Notes: a model not told the origin generated them from the sequence alone. Positions 33,770-42,779 are shown, counted from the first letter of the stretch. The stretch: DNA of 64,000 bases from Candidatus Obscuribacterales bacterium (GCA_019752635.1 JAIELX010000053.1:62001-126000); one strand, 5' to 3'. A program made the numbers and translations.

Positions 33770-35512
33770 ATGGTTGAATTCATGGAGAACGCAAGGGAAC
33801 CGGCGTCGGGGGACCGCGCAGGAATCAATTTGCTCGCACTAACCATCTCGGACAAGCTGAGCAGCGACGCGAACTCCTTTGTCGGCAACTTCTGCCAGGC
33901 GTTCACGTACACACTGGTCCAGGCGCCGGTGGAGGGTGTAGCTCAGCTTCTTGACGGTGAGGCGAACGGAAAAACCAAGCAGACCGTTCACTTTATGGAT
34001 GCTCCGGAGGCAGCGCCGTTTGGCAGCGCGGATTGGGTTGCGCAACAGAGCGGTTCAGCGCTGGGAGCCGTTGTTCCGGTCCTGCTAATTCATAAAGGTG
34101 TATCGACTGCAACGCAACGTAGTTACTCCCTGCGAGCGGCCATAGCGATGGGCGATCACCTGCCGGCCCTCACAGCACGCCAGGCGCTCACCGCCGGTGG
34201 TGCAAAGCTGGCCGAGTCAGCACTTATAGGAAGCATCTATTCCGGATTCTTTACTCCGGCAAGAGTCGACGAGAAAGACTTTTGGTCTGCACGCGCTCGC
34301 AGCGGCGCTTCCGGTGGCATGGCGTTTGCCTCGTTGACCGGCTTCGGGCTGGCTCTGAAGTTGCCAGCCGTTCAGTCGGTGTTGCCGACAGCATTGCGAT
34401 CGGAAGTTGCAGCAGGAATACTATCCGGCTTCCCTGCGGGTTTGGTCGCGGTAAACGCCGAATCGATATTAGACGGTCACGGGCTTGCCCCGGCAGAACA
34501 GCAATTGCAGTCAGCGCTAACTTTCGCGATCACCGCCGGCGGAACAGCTCACGGCAAGAGTGTTATTGCTGAACTAGCGCCGGCAAAGAGGATAACCGCA
34601 TCCACCGGACAATTCAAAAGTATCGGCATGGATGTCGATGGACGACCGATCGCAAAAGGGCACAGGGCTAAAGTTACGGCAAACTGGAAGGAGTCTTCAC
34701 CGGCGGAACTGCTGCGTGCACGCTCACAGACGCTGACAAATCTGGCGAGAATTGAAGCTCTAGAGCCAGGGAAGACCGTTCTTGACCAGTTCAAGAATTC
34801 CGGATTGTCAATTTCCAGCAAGTATAGAGTCCTTAGCTCTCTTGGAGAATTACGCGATTATCTGGCCAAACACCCGGAGAATCAGGCTGATACGCCCCTG
34901 GAGCAGAATCGGCTTGGCAAGGAACAGGGCCGCGTGATGGATGCGGCCAGGGTGGGCAACCTCAGCGCCATTGAAACCGAAGATGCGCTGCATTGCTCCA
35001 TGTTTACAGAGGCTGGCAAGACCGGAGACGTCTTCTTCACTCCGCGGCAGCGAGACGCTGCTCTTTTAGCCGATCACGTTCTTTCCAAAGAACTGGGAGC
35101 CGAGTTCACACGCACCAGACTTGACGGCATAGTCCATGCTATTCGCGAGCAGCAGCCTGGACCGCCGGAGTTTATGGCCGCTCTGTATGGACATCGTCTC
35201 AGGGGCGCGATAAAAACGAACTCGCAAGAGACAGCGTTGCGGTCACTGATTGGAAAGATGGCGGATCCCCTCAACCCCGCCACGGAAAAGACTTTTACCC
35301 CCGACGGGGGCACGGCGCTAAAGTTGACGGCGCAAGAACGAGCACTGCTCCAAACCACAGGCAATAATCATTGGGAAGTCCCGGATGAAGCCAACCCCTG
35401 GAATCGTTCCTCCAGAGCAGTCTTCGACGGTACCTCCATGCTCGCACCATCCAACGTCAAAGCAATTCGATTAGATCCTCCTTCCGGGAACGATGGCTTG
35501 GGTAGGATCTAG
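33770..35512 (+). CDS. Giant protein of unknown function, family B (copy 2)
   Basis: 580 residues from the ATG at 33770 (GGAG 9 bases upstream; a GTG lies 7 codons earlier). It aligns with the 755-residue protein at 31261 from the first residues: FTYTLVQAPVEGVAQLLDGEANG, WVAQQSGSALGAVVPVLLIHKG, TVLDQFKNSGLSISSKYRVLSSL, and IREQQPGPPEFMAALYG. It stops about 30 residues after the shared WNRSSRAV block, so it lacks the C-terminal extension of copy 1. The two look like an old tandem duplication followed by gain or loss of the tail. Function unknown; several hydrophobic Gly/Ala segments but no signal peptide. Confidence 0.75.
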   Translation: MVEFMENAREPASGDRAGINLLALTISDKLSSDANSFVGNFCQAFTYTLVQAPVEGVAQLLDGEANGKTKQTVHFMDAPEAAPFGSADWVAQQSGSALGAVVPVLLIHKGVSTATQRSYSLRAAIAMGDHLPALTARQALTAGGAKLAESALIGSIYSGFFTPARVDEKDFWSARARSGASGGMAFASLTGFGLALKLPAVQSVLPTALRSEVAAGILSGFPAGLVAVNAESILDGHGLAPAEQQLQSALTFAITAGGTAHGKSVIAELAPAKRITASTGQFKSIGMDVDGRPIAKGHRAKVTANWKESSPAELLRARSQTLTNLARIEALEPGKTVLDQFKNSGLSISSKYRVLSSLGELRDYLAKHPENQADTPLEQNRLGKEQGRVMDAARVGNLSAIETEDALHCSMFTEAGKTGDVFFTPRQRDAALLADHVLSKELGAEFTRTRLDGIVHAIREQQPGPPEFMAALYGHRLRGAIKTNSQETALRSLIGKMADPLNPATEKTFTPDGGTALKLTAQERALLQTTGNNHWEVPDEANPWNRSSRAVFDGTSMLAPSNVKAIRLDPPSGNDGLGRI

Positions 35513-35559
35513 CGGAGAAAGAGGCTAGCGCGAACCGGGTGAAATTGAAACAGTCCGAA

Positions 35560-35741
35560 GGTCCCTGAGGGACCCCCTCACACAAAGAGGACTGCTACAC
35601 AATGCTTTGCGGTAAGGTCCCCTTCCTCCTGCGACCGCCGCACCTCTTTGCATGATTGGGAAGATTCCCATGGGTTAGCGGGGAACACGAATTCACCGTT
35701 AGCTAAACGATCTTTAAGATATTGCATGGATGGTTAACGGT
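35560..35741 (+). repeat. Series of inverted repeats upstream of family A copy 2
   Basis: Four inverted repeats in 182 bases: GGTCCC-TGA-GGGACC (35560-35574); CAAAGAGG (35583-35590) with CCTCTTTG (35643-35650); TGGGAA-GA-TTCCCA (35657-35670); ACCGTTA (35695-35701) with TAACGGT (35735-35741). A 17-codon frame (ATG 35602, product MLCGKVPFLLRPPHLFA) lies inside the second. No T run follows any of them. They could be a structured RNA leader or protein-binding sites for the family A gene. Confidence 0.4.
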
Positions 35742-35790
35742 CAGGCGGGACGGAACCAGATTCTTTTGACCCGGAGGTCAGCTTCTAATT

Positions 35791-38673
35791 ATGGGTGATA
35801 CTAGACTTGGACAACCAGAAGAAAGCAAGCGCGACGACAGCCCCTTTCGTCCAGCCCTCACAATAAACGACATCAATCCCAATCCGCCACTCGAACCGGT
35901 CGCCCGCACAGGCGACAATGCCCCGAAGGTAGACCCGAATAAGAACGGTGGCGACGGACAAGCCCCATGGCGCCGGAACTGGGGCGAAGTAGCTCCCGGG
36001 GCAGCACAGATGCAACCGGTTAACCCCAAAGTCGAAGGCCAACCGGACCCCAACAGAAACGGCGGCAACGGCCAGGCGCCATGGCGCAGAGGTTGGGGCG
36101 AAGTAGCTCCGGGTGCAGGACAACTGCAGCCTGTGAATCCGAACGACGGCAAAGATCCTAACCAGAACGGCGGCAACGGAGTTCCCCCCTGGCGCGCAAC
36201 GCCGGGAGTGGCACCGGTAGTCCCGGGACCGGGTGATCGTCCGGTAGTGACACCACCGACACCTGGAACCCCTGGTGTTCCCGACTGGAAAGACTATGCT
36301 GACAAAAACAAACCAGCGCCGGTGGGCAAGTGGGACGACCCCAACAAGGGCAGTGGTGTAGGCAAACCCGGAGATGGTCCCTCGGGTGGAGGTCCGCAAG
36401 GCAAACCGTTAACCCAGGAACAACTCGATATTTTGATGGACTCAAAGCGTCCCAAAACAAATGTTCTAGGCTACCTTTATACAGGTGGTCTCACCGGCGC
36501 AGCCATGAATGCCAGTATGTACGGTCTGGATACTAGATTGCTGGCTGTTCCCGAAGCGGAACGCAGCGGCATGATGAAGATGTGGGAGAAAATCAGCCCG
36601 ACTGCAAAGAAGATGGCTCACCACACCGAAGCAGCAAGACTCGCTACAACGGCATTCTCCTCTGCAAATCAGGCGCACGGAATCGCACAGCTTGAACTAG
36701 ACGCGGTCGCAAATGTACCGAGGACGATGTTCCAGGCGGCCGAAGCGCGTGCAGTGCTGCTCCAACCCGTAGCCACGGACTTAGCGCTCGTAACCGCGCA
36801 GAAGAATTACTTGCAGAACCATGCCGCTATAACAAGCGCCGATGACGTGATCAAGACCATTGGTCCAGCAGCGGAAGTCGGTAAGAATGGTGTGCTATTC
36901 GAGAAAGGCAGTACTGCCGCAATACAGTTGGAACAATATGCCGCTACCCTGCGAGCAAAAGCAATGGGGGCGGTCGGCGTTGCACCGGCAGATTTTACTG
37001 CTCCCCTAGCTGAAGTAGAGGCAAAACTGGCCGGCATGTCATCGCAAGTGGCGGAGTTGGGCACCGTTCAACAACGGCTCGTCTTCTTCCGCAGCGGGCT
37101 GGCAGGCAACAAGGCTGCTGTAGATGCAGTGCTTGGTACTTCTGTAGAAGTAGCCGCAGGACAAAAATTGTTCGAGCGCGGCTCGGCAGAAGCAGCCGAA
37201 CTGATTAACTATGCGACCAAAGCCGAAGCGCACGCTGCGGTAACAAAAACACTCGACGCTGCTCGCGGTGCGATGGGTGCAAAAGAAACAGCACTGAAAG
37301 CAGCAATGGAACGCGGAGTCGGTGAGTATCACGGTAGCCTGGCAGGAACCACCCTTAAGGGATTCGCCAAAGGTGTCGGCATATCGGCTGCGACAATGGC
37401 GGCGGGTTACGGTACAGACTATGCCATGGGCCAAATGCTCGGATACAAGCCACAAGCCGATGGCATGGGACGCTTCCTCATAGACGGCGTAGCTATACCA
37501 AGCATTCTATTGTCCGGTATGCAGCCCAGAACAAAAGTGTGGATGGGCGGTCTACTGTTTGCGGGTGCAAGAGCAACGGATTACTTCTCAGGCTCGATGG
37601 CATCCACCGAAGCGAGCATGCTCTTGCGTCCCAACACGGTCGATGCAATCGGTGTCACAGGCTTCGCACTTGCGCCGATCCCGGGCAAGTACAAAGCAAT
37701 GGGCATAGCAGGAACACTTGCACTGGGTCGCGGATACAATATGTTCGCTCGCGCCACCGGACTCGATGGCTTCAACAACTCCGGCGAAGTATTGGATGCG
37801 GACCTGACCAAGGTTCGCGACCTGGACTCAACAACTCAAACCATTGGTTCCTTCGACCGCTCGGTTCAAAAGGCAAAAGAACTTGGCGTTGAAAATCCTG
37901 GTGTCCTCGAGTATCGCCTGACACAAGCGATGGATCGCACCAACTTGCATCCAGTGGACAAAGAAAGACAGGTCGCCGCGTTAGCCATGGGACTCGGCCT
38001 AGCTCGACTACAAAAAGGCAGCCGATTGACAGTCGCCGACTACACGCCAAGCGCCTATTTCCTGACCGGCACCAAAGCAGACTTTACCTGCACCGCGGCC
38101 GAGCAGCTCAATAGCGCAGTAACATCACTGGAAACGGCACGCAAGTACGCCATTGCACATCCGGGTGAAGTAGTAAACGGTCAAAAGTTGGACGACGCCT
38201 ACGTCCGTCAATTAGATGAACTGAAAGGCAAAGTCGTTACTGAATTGAACGCGGTCTACGGAGAGCAGGACATCGAAGGCATGTACAGCGCCGTTCGTGA
38301 ACTCTCCAGAACCAAAGTACAACAGCTGCTCACATTCATCGTTGAAGGCAATCAAAAGCTAGGAGCACTGGGTGCAGAACTAAGTCCGTCAGACGTTCGT
38401 TATGGAGCCAAAATGGCGAGAGACCTTGCACTGGCAAACCTCGCCTATGCTGAGTCTTGCGTACAAGGTGGCAACGGCGAAGACGCTCGCGGATTCTATA
38501 ATGCAGCAGTAGACCACATCAAGAACGCCAAAGGTTTCGAACCGGATTCCAAAAACAATCCGAAAATCGAACGCCTAATTGATAGTGTTCGAGCACGCAT
38601 CCCGGGCGCAGTAGCAGCGCAGTGGGGCAACAACATCAACAACCCATTCCAGATCCGACCGAAAGGTCCCTAA
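35791..38673 (+). CDS. Giant protein of unknown function, family A (copy 2)
   Basis: 960 residues. The N-terminal 220 residues are Pro/Gly/Asn-rich and contain three spaced motif copies (APWRRNWGEVAPG at 58, APWRRGWGEVAPG at 97, a degenerate PPWRATPGVAP at 132), each preceded by an Asn/Gly-rich NGGNGQ stretch, then VPDW at 163. The core from ~221 (KTNVLGYLYTGGLTG) to the end aligns with the 916-residue protein: helical blocks, a Gly-rich hydrophobic centre (FAKGVGISAATMAAGYG and following), LHPVDKERQVAALAMGLGLARLQKGSRLT, and a helical end finishing NPFQIRPKGP. GGAGG lies 13 bases before the ATG, longer than usual. No signal peptide and no recognisable domain. Confidence 0.75.
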   Translation: MGDTRLGQPEESKRDDSPFRPALTINDINPNPPLEPVARTGDNAPKVDPNKNGGDGQAPWRRNWGEVAPGAAQMQPVNPKVEGQPDPNRNGGNGQAPWRRGWGEVAPGAGQLQPVNPNDGKDPNQNGGNGVPPWRATPGVAPVVPGPGDRPVVTPPTPGTPGVPDWKDYADKNKPAPVGKWDDPNKGSGVGKPGDGPSGGGPQGKPLTQEQLDILMDSKRPKTNVLGYLYTGGLTGAAMNASMYGLDTRLLAVPEAERSGMMKMWEKISPTAKKMAHHTEAARLATTAFSSANQAHGIAQLELDAVANVPRTMFQAAEARAVLLQPVATDLALVTAQKNYLQNHAAITSADDVIKTIGPAAEVGKNGVLFEKGSTAAIQLEQYAATLRAKAMGAVGVAPADFTAPLAEVEAKLAGMSSQVAELGTVQQRLVFFRSGLAGNKAAVDAVLGTSVEVAAGQKLFERGSAEAAELINYATKAEAHAAVTKTLDAARGAMGAKETALKAAMERGVGEYHGSLAGTTLKGFAKGVGISAATMAAGYGTDYAMGQMLGYKPQADGMGRFLIDGVAIPSILLSGMQPRTKVWMGGLLFAGARATDYFSGSMASTEASMLLRPNTVDAIGVTGFALAPIPGKYKAMGIAGTLALGRGYNMFARATGLDGFNNSGEVLDADLTKVRDLDSTTQTIGSFDRSVQKAKELGVENPGVLEYRLTQAMDRTNLHPVDKERQVAALAMGLGLARLQKGSRLTVADYTPSAYFLTGTKADFTCTAAEQLNSAVTSLETARKYAIAHPGEVVNGQKLDDAYVRQLDELKGKVVTELNAVYGEQDIEGMYSAVRELSRTKVQQLLTFIVEGNQKLGALGAELSPSDVRYGAKMARDLALANLAYAESCVQGGNGEDARGFYNAAVDHIKNAKGFEPDSKNNPKIERLIDSVRARIPGAVAAQWGNNINNPFQIRPKGP
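35932..36198 (+). repeat. Imperfect tandem repeats encoding the Trp-rich motif
   Basis: Two clear ~117-base units (from about 35932 and 36049) and a shortened third (from about 36154) encode DPN-x-NGGNGQAPWRR-x-WGEVAPGA with a QPVNP linker. The protein motif is much better conserved than the linkers between units. Confidence 0.7.
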
Positions 38674-38705
38674 CCCGTAATCTCCCGAAGATTGAAATTA
38701 CTTTT

Positions 38706-38744
38706 GAGGGCTCGAAGTTGGCGACAATTTCGAGCCTCTCATTT
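38706..38744 (+). terminator. Hairpin between family A copy 2 and comEC
   Basis: GAGGGCTCGAA / TTCGAGCCTC with one bulged G and an 11-base loop, followed by TCATTT. Weak T run. It lies in the 75-base convergent gap. Confidence 0.5.
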
Positions 38745-38748
38745 GGCA

Positions 38749-40560
38749 TTAGTTTCCGGTGCCATTACTAAACTCGACCTTGTTGACTCCGTAGTAGGCC
38801 AGAGCTCGACGAGCGGCAGAAGAGTTGAGAACTCCACGGCAACACGTTGCGCTGCGATCGACATGAATTATCAAAGTGGTTCTTCTGCCAATCGACAAAC
38901 AAAGCTCCTTCTCCAACGGCGGACGCCACGCTAACAACACGAAAGCGAGCCCCAGCACTGCCATAGGCCAACCTCCAAGCCTGTAGCGTCTACCAAAAAT
39001 AAACAAGCCGACAAGGCTGCAGTAGAACAGAACAACCGCCACGGGAGAGGGCGGGCCCAGCGCAACAACGGCCCCGGGTAACGCAGAGACATATCGCACA
39101 ACCAGCGTCAGCGCGAACAACGGTACGGAGTTGATCTGCGTAATCCAGCGAGCCGGCTGGTCTAAGAATGGGAGCAAGGGCTGTAACAACACGAGCAAAC
39201 TCGACGCAAACCCAAGCGAGCAAACCACAGGCACAAAGAGGGAGGCCAGCAAATTTGCCGGCAAGAAATAGAGGGAGGTTTCATAGAAATACAGTAGCTG
39301 AAGGGGAAAGACCGAGGACTGAGCAATCATAGTGGTGGCAATCAACTCAACAGCCGTTTCACGCCAACCGTTGCAAGTGCGCGGAAACGCACGCGAACAG
39401 AAAATCATCGCCGCAGTCGCAGTGTAGCTGAGCTGCAGGCCTATATCCGTCATTGACAGCGGATCTAAGGCAACCGCAATCGATAACGCGCAGACAAGCA
39501 CCGCCGGCATGTGCAGCCGTCGATAACCATACCGCGCAATCACAATGAATACGCACATGATTGCCGCACGAAAAATCGAAGGCGAAACACCCGCTAGCAA
39601 AACAAAAACACCGATACTCGCCAGGCAGAAACAGCAAAGAATCCTGCGCGAACGCACGAGAAGGCGCGCGGAGTATGCTGCAATAACAAGCACCACTGTC
39701 AAATTGTATCCCGACGCGGCCAGCACATGAGAAAGACCGGCATCACGAAAGATTTGTTTGTCCCCATCACAAAGTATCACAGCACGATCACCCAAAACCA
39801 TCGAGGAAAGCAGGCTTCCCGCCGACAGTCCCAAAATACGCTGATGAAAGAGAACAATGCGGCTACGCCACCGACTCACTATCGAATCGCCGATTGACCA
39901 AGTAGAGTCAATAATATTTCCTTGCGACACCACTTCCACGACATCCCGACCTGTCACCCGACACTGAGTGAAGATCCCCTTCCTCGCTAGTGCTGCGGAC
40001 GCATCAAACTCATAGGGATACTTTGCTGAAGCCGGTGCGCAAATGCGAGCTCGCAGGCGAAGCGTCTTTCCCGAAGAAGGCTCGAATTCCGGTGAACGCT
40101 TGTACAGGACCGCGATTTGTCCGCTCACTTTGACCGAATCACTTGCTATTTGTGATACACGCATCGTGAGAATCTGACCATCCTTTACCGGACGAATTGC
40201 TTCAACTCTCCCGTCAAAGGTTATCGTGCGTCCGACGAACCGCGAGACGTCGGTCGAACTCCTGAAGGGAATGCGACCAATGGCATGGAAGTAACCGACA
40301 AGAAAAACAAGGAAAACGACCGGAGCACGACGGGTCCGCCCCGGAGAGCACGCAACAACAACCAAGAGCCCGATTGCACAAAGTGTCACCACCAATGGCC
40401 AGACCAGCGCCACCCCCAGCGATGCACCGAGGAGAAACGCCAGGCAGAGCACGACCAGCCGGCGAGGCTTAGCAGCCAGCCAGACAGACGGCCCGCCGGA
40501 CGACTCCTCTGTTCCTGGTAGCGCCCCTGTCTGGTTTAAGTCTGCAACAATTTTCCCCAT
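38749..40560 (-). CDS. comEC: ComEC/Rec2-type DNA uptake channel lacking a complete C-terminal hydrolase domain
   Basis: 603 residues from the ATG at 40560. After two hydrophobic helices (about 35-85) comes a soluble OB-like domain (about 100-225; GRTITFDGRVEAI), then the competence domain with at least eight membrane helices and the signatures DAGLSHVLAASGYNLTVV and AGVSPSIFRAAIM. ComEC carries single-stranded DNA across the inner membrane during transformation. Many ComEC proteins end in a metallo-beta-lactamase-like nuclease domain; here the last ~55 residues (ELCLSIGRRTTLIIHVDRS to RRALAYYGVNKVEF) look like only the beginning of such a domain and lack its HxHxDH motif. A truncation is likely. 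It is convergent with family A copy 2 and divergent from the C39-like gene. Confidence 0.85.
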   Translation of the reverse strand: MGKIVADLNQTGALPGTEESSGGPSVWLAAKPRRLVVLCLAFLLGASLGVALVWPLVVTLCAIGLLVVVACSPGRTRRAPVVFLVFLVGYFHAIGRIPFRSSTDVSRFVGRTITFDGRVEAIRPVKDGQILTMRVSQIASDSVKVSGQIAVLYKRSPEFEPSSGKTLRLRARICAPASAKYPYEFDASAALARKGIFTQCRVTGRDVVEVVSQGNIIDSTWSIGDSIVSRWRSRIVLFHQRILGLSAGSLLSSMVLGDRAVILCDGDKQIFRDAGLSHVLAASGYNLTVVLVIAAYSARLLVRSRRILCCFCLASIGVFVLLAGVSPSIFRAAIMCVFIVIARYGYRRLHMPAVLVCALSIAVALDPLSMTDIGLQLSYTATAAMIFCSRAFPRTCNGWRETAVELIATTMIAQSSVFPLQLLYFYETSLYFLPANLLASLFVPVVCSLGFASSLLVLLQPLLPFLDQPARWITQINSVPLFALTLVVRYVSALPGAVVALGPPSPVAVVLFYCSLVGLFIFGRRYRLGGWPMAVLGLAFVLLAWRPPLEKELCLSIGRRTTLIIHVDRSATCCRGVLNSSAARRALAYYGVNKVEFSNGTGN

Positions 40561-40678
40561 AGCTTTCACCACCCGTCATTCCTATCAACGAAGAAATCAT
40601 GCCAAGGGTTCAAAACCGTTGAAGACTAAGAGCTACGACAGGAAAGGATGCGACGTGCGACCGGGCATATAACTCACT

Positions 40679-41443
40679 ATGAGATTGAAACTCTTAGCGA
40701 CACTGGGAACAATTCTGTGCACCATCGGAGCGGCAGGTGCAGAAGCGAGCGACAGCCTGCTCGTTCCAATGCCCGATGTCAACCAACTTGAAGGTGGAGA
40801 TAACGGTCGAATGGACTGTGGTCCGGCAGCAGCGGCCGACTACCTTATCTGGTTGAGAGATAATGGATACCCGACTTTAGTACCTGGCACCGCGCACGAT
40901 GCCATAGTAGAGATGGAACGAGTTTTAAAAGCCGATTCTACAGGAACCGGAGTGCTCAACTTTTCTCGTGGACTCACCGCATACTTAGCTGAAAAAGGGT
41001 ACGCCATCAGGGAGATTAGCTGCACCGGCTGGCGCAAAGGAGCGGACGGGACGGCGCCTCAGTTAGACGTTCTGAAGAAAACACTTCAGCGGGGCGGCGG
41101 CGTTTTTCTCAATTTTGGATGGTACAAGAAGGAGCCGGGCGACAAATATGTAAGATTCGGCGGACACTGGGTCTGTCTTGCGGGATTCGGTCTGAACGCC
41201 AACGGTGACAAGGATCTTGATTCGCTGATATTGCACGATCCATCTCCTCGCTGCGGTTCGCAGCCGCGCAACGAGTACATCAAACTGGCTAAACTCAATA
41301 GGGGAACTATCATCACAAACAAGAACAACGTTGTCTTGCCCGCTGCAGATTATTGCGAGGTAGCGACCGGTTGGACGATACCTCGAGCAGCCGAAGTCGC
41401 AATCCTGGATTCCGCAGTCTGCATCACCCCTGCTCGCAAATAG
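40679..41443 (+). CDS. Exported peptidase C39-like (papain-fold) protein
   Basis: 254 residues. A signal peptide (LLATLGTILCTIGAAGAEA before SDS) is followed by a small papain-like domain: MDCGPAAAADYL with candidate catalytic Cys47, GGHWVCLAGFG with His163, and LHDPSP with Asp187, in the order Cys-His-Asp of C39-like peptidases. The segment NANGDKDLDSLIL supplies the usual turn between His and Asp. Such proteins cleave peptides, often after Gly-Gly, or process other secreted proteins; the substrate is unknown and no ABC exporter or bacteriocin precursor is nearby. Confidence 0.75.
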   Translation: MRLKLLATLGTILCTIGAAGAEASDSLLVPMPDVNQLEGGDNGRMDCGPAAAADYLIWLRDNGYPTLVPGTAHDAIVEMERVLKADSTGTGVLNFSRGLTAYLAEKGYAIREISCTGWRKGADGTAPQLDVLKKTLQRGGGVFLNFGWYKKEPGDKYVRFGGHWVCLAGFGLNANGDKDLDSLILHDPSPRCGSQPRNEYIKLAKLNRGTIITNKNNVVLPAADYCEVATGWTIPRAAEVAILDSAVCITPARK

Positions 41444-41453
41444 GCTTGCTCAC

Positions 41454-42779
41454 TTACTTAACTTCGCTTAGTTCATCCACGTTGTAATTGAAGGTGTACA
41501 ACACTTCCAGATAGGGCGCTTCGTAGTCTGACGGTAACGGCTGAGGGCGCTTCGCAGCTGACTGAATCGCAGCAATGGCCGAACGATCAGTCTCCGCTTC
41601 ACCTGCGGATTGCGAGACTTTAGCGAACGCCAGGGTGCCGTCTCTATTGATGCGAAACAACACTTCCAGGCGCCGCGACGTACCTTTGGGTGGCGTCCAT
41701 GCCGACTTGATCCGGCGATGAAGGTCTTTGAGATAGCGAGAAAGCCCGTTCTCATGCCCTTTTCCACCGACAGAGTTACCGCCGCGCTGAAAAACCTTCA
41801 TAGCGTCGCTGTCGCCGTCATTCTCCACAAGTTCAACCAATTCCGGAGGCTCCACTTCGGCGATGTACGGCAGCTGGCGCGAATCCGGGCGATTCTGCCG
41901 CATTGATACAACAGGTGGTGCGCTAATTCTCTGCGTAGCCCACGACGATGGAATCACCAATGATGGATCGGACGGGTCTGCACTCTTTTGCGGAGCTGGT
42001 TTTACCGAAGCGCTGAACTCCGTCTTGAGCATAACCGGAGGAGCAACAGACGGCGATGGTTTCGTAACTTGATTTACTTTGCGCTCTGCTGGTGGTTTTT
42101 CGGAAGGTTGTTCGTGATCGGCTTTCTTACGCTCTGTCTCTTTGGCCTTAAGCGGCTGAGAACGCTCAGGAACCGAAGGAGCTGCCGCCGTCCGGGGCAC
42201 TACAGGCGATGGCACCCCCTTAAGCGTAATTTCGTCCCCTCTGCGCTTACGAGGCTGCGCCTCCTCTGTCTTCGCGCTCCCTGGCAACGGTGAATTCAAG
42301 TCCGTTGCATCATTTCTGGAAACAAACTGAATGTCGACAATCTGCGTGACCTTAGCCGGAGGCAGCGGCTGCACCTGCAAGCCGAATAGAAAAACGGCCA
42401 AAGCAATGACGAAAAAGCTAAAGGCAAACGTTTCGCTGAATTTGATTGGCACTCTGGCAGCCGGTATCAGCAGGTCGGTGTAATCACCGTCATGCTGCAG
42501 GTTAAGCTGGGCCAGCGAAAAAATACTCAGACCAACGGCGCAAACGTACCAGGGCAAAAGTTCAATTCCTGCCCCGGAACGAGACATGGAGAGACACATG
42601 AGTGAGGGCGCCAAAACATTGGCCAGTACCACCGAGCAACGACGCCAACGGCCATGCTCAAGGGAGACCGGTTTCGAGAAAACGGTCGGCGCCTTCGTTA
42701 CGGCAGCAGGCTTGTCATTAGAGACGGTTAACACGCCGCGATTCCGACCAACAATCAGCAAAATGGTAACACGGCACAC
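41454..42779 (-). CDS. TonB-like energy-transducer protein with several membrane helices
   Basis: 441 residues from a GTG; another GTG 15 codons in is possible and neither has a clear ribosome site. Three hydrophobic segments lie at about 48-65, 73-93 and 118-137. A long Pro/Lys/Arg/Ser-rich spacer (about 160-320) follows, then a C-terminal TonB domain of about 95 residues: LSRYLKDLHRRIKSAWTPPKG, VLFRINRDGTLAFAKVSQSAGEAETDRSAI, ending YTFNYNV. TonB spans the periplasm and passes energy from ExbB/ExbD to outer-membrane receptors. Having three N-terminal helices instead of one is unusual, and no exbB, exbD or receptor is present, so the role may differ. Confidence 0.75.
   Translation of the reverse strand: MCRVTILLIVGRNRGVLTVSNDKPAAVTKAPTVFSKPVSLEHGRWRRCSVVLANVLAPSLMCLSMSRSGAGIELLPWYVCAVGLSIFSLAQLNLQHDGDYTDLLIPAARVPIKFSETFAFSFFVIALAVFLFGLQVQPLPPAKVTQIVDIQFVSRNDATDLNSPLPGSAKTEEAQPRKRRGDEITLKGVPSPVVPRTAAAPSVPERSQPLKAKETERKKADHEQPSEKPPAERKVNQVTKPSPSVAPPVMLKTEFSASVKPAPQKSADPSDPSLVIPSSWATQRISAPPVVSMRQNRPDSRQLPYIAEVEPPELVELVENDGDSDAMKVFQRGGNSVGGKGHENGLSRYLKDLHRRIKSAWTPPKGTSRRLEVLFRINRDGTLAFAKVSQSAGEAETDRSAIAAIQSAAKRPQPLPSDYEAPYLEVLYTFNYNVDELSEVK

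Noticed and set aside
35785..36399. 204-codon open frame antisense to the repeated N-terminus of family A copy 2
   Set aside because: Produced by the GC-rich repeat; the sense protein shows conserved motif copies, the antisense does not.
12051..38673. Idea that families A and B are polymorphic toxins with the barstar-like gene as immunity
   Set aside because: The barstar-like gene is 14 kb away with housekeeping genes between, and A and B show no toxin domain, signal peptide or Rhs/CdiA-type repeats.
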